DNA of 64,000 nucleotides. It comes from an uncultured Anaeromassilibacillus sp. (GTDB taxonomy: Bacteria > Bacillota > Clostridia > Oscillospirales > Acutalibacteraceae). Shown here piece after piece: positions 63,532-64,000 of this stretch. A program made the translations under genes and the position numbers. Within the stretch, counting starts at the first letter, position 1. Every line of letters starts with the position of its first letter. The DNA lies in the NCBI GenBank assembly GCA_930987725.1, contig CAKNKY010000001.1, forward strand, positions 62,001 through 126,000. The letters are read 5' to 3'. The notes beneath the pieces are model-generated. The model made no database searches. It was given only the letters and a program-made list of their open reading frames with translations, and was not told the origin of the DNA.

Positions 63532-64000
63532 ATGGGACTTACCATCGCACAGAAGATCATCCGGGATCATCTTGTGAGCGGAGAAATGACGGTTGGCTCC
63601 GATGTTGGCCTGCGCATCGACCAGACGCTGACGCAGGATGCAACCGGCACCATGGCATACCTTGAATTTGAGGCGATGGGCGTGCCGCGCGTGAAAACGG
63701 AACTGAGCGTGGCTTACATCGATCACAACACGCTTCAGACGGGCTTTGAAAATGCGGACGATCACCGCTTTATCCAGAGCGAAGCGAAAAAGCACGGCAT
63801 CCGCTTCTCACGGCCGGGCAACGGTATCTGCCACCAGGTGCACCTGGAGCGCTTTGGCATTCCGGGCAAGACGCTCATCGGCTCCGACAGCCACACCCCC
63901 ACGGGCGGCGGCATCGGCATGCTGGCGATGGGCGCCGGCGGGCTTGACGTGGCTGTGGCCATGGGCGGCGGTGCGTATCACATTTCCATGCCGAAGATGC
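63532..64000 (+). CDS. Aconitate hydratase (partial)
   Basis: First 156 residues of an aconitase-family Fe-S hydro-lyase that interconverts citrate and isocitrate; the frame runs off the right edge. The start region (GLTIAQKIIRDHLVSGEMTVG), IDHNTL, and the strongly conserved IGSDSHTPTGGGIGMLAMGA (quoted to 20) at about 122-141 are seen. The first cluster cysteine lies beyond the window or is replaced by HQVH context. Isopropylmalate or homoaconitate isomerase is possible; the N-terminus resembles the single-chain bacterial aconitase. GGAGGG precedes the ATG. Confidence 0.88.
   Translation, partial: MGLTIAQKIIRDHLVSGEMTVGSDVGLRIDQTLTQDATGTMAYLEFEAMGVPRVKTELSVAYIDHNTLQTGFENADDHRFIQSEAKKHGIRFSRPGNGICHQVHLERFGIPGKTLIGSDSHTPTGGGIGMLAMGAGGLDVAVAMGGGAYHISMPKM

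Overview
The window looks like part of the chromosome of an anaerobic, spore-forming gut member of the Clostridia, most likely Oscillospiraceae/Ruminococcaceae-like. The evidence is the sporulation protease SpoIVB, IreB, a DUF1540 protein, formate-tetrahydrofolate ligase, a valine T-box, consensus sigma-A promoters, strong GGAGG ribosome sites and frequent TTG/GTG starts. Protein features were read from conserved motifs only, with no database search. Almost every gene is ordinary chromosomal content. I see no phage, insertion sequence, CRISPR array, rRNA or tRNA.

Layout, left to right. 1-485: start of a polyamine-importer ATPase (potA). 0.8-4.2 kb: lysA and ligA. 4.5-5.2 kb: ireB and a small conserved gene. 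5.2-13 kb: cyclophilin lipoprotein, HD hydrolase, manA and glgB, divergent from a lacZ-type beta-galactosidase. 13-17 kb: fhs-tsaE-tsaB-rpiB-upp. 17-21 kb: GNAT, cation efflux, an orphan fumarase beta subunit, corA and a DUF1540 protein. 21-24.7 kb: coaBC, a P-loop ATPase and a double GNAT. 24.8-31.4 kb: T-box-controlled valS with a heterodimeric ABC exporter behind it. 31.4-34.2 kb: a tubby-like protein, a DUF3810 protein and a DeoR regulator. 34.3-41.2 kb: a six-gene polyamine operon. 41.2-46.5 kb: a membrane protein pair, ksgA, a GH78 rhamnosidase and a flavin-type oxidase. 46.7-52.3 kb: a large SH3/GH24 lysozyme, dCMP deaminase and a GH20 hexosaminidase. 52.3-54.4 kb: an AT-rich flavoprotein gene and spoIVB. 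54.6-63.2 kb: tepA-uppP-ftsK-TSUP-TSUP-ygiQ-DUF3006-DUF2264. 63.5 kb to the edge: aconitase.

The most striking part is the polyamine operon. Arginine decarboxylase and agmatinase would make putrescine. SpeD/SpeE would make spermidine by the aminopropyl route, while a carboxy(nor)spermidine dehydrogenase/decarboxylase pair provides the alternative route, so both routes are encoded in one transcript. The operon is preceded by a leader of about 500 nt. It is closed by a two-part long-range helix (9 bp and 10 bp, roughly 300 nt apart), contains many internal hairpins and two possible short reading frames, and ends in a very strong intrinsic terminator just before speD. I match it to no RNA family I know, and it is my main candidate for an undescribed regulatory element.

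Other points to check: ksgA appears to start at an AUC codon; two promoters have their -35 boxes inside the terminator-like hairpin of the upstream gene; a tandem P-loop ATPase has lost its first nucleotide site; a TSUP transporter is split into two coupled halves; and a fumarase beta subunit has no adjacent alpha partner.
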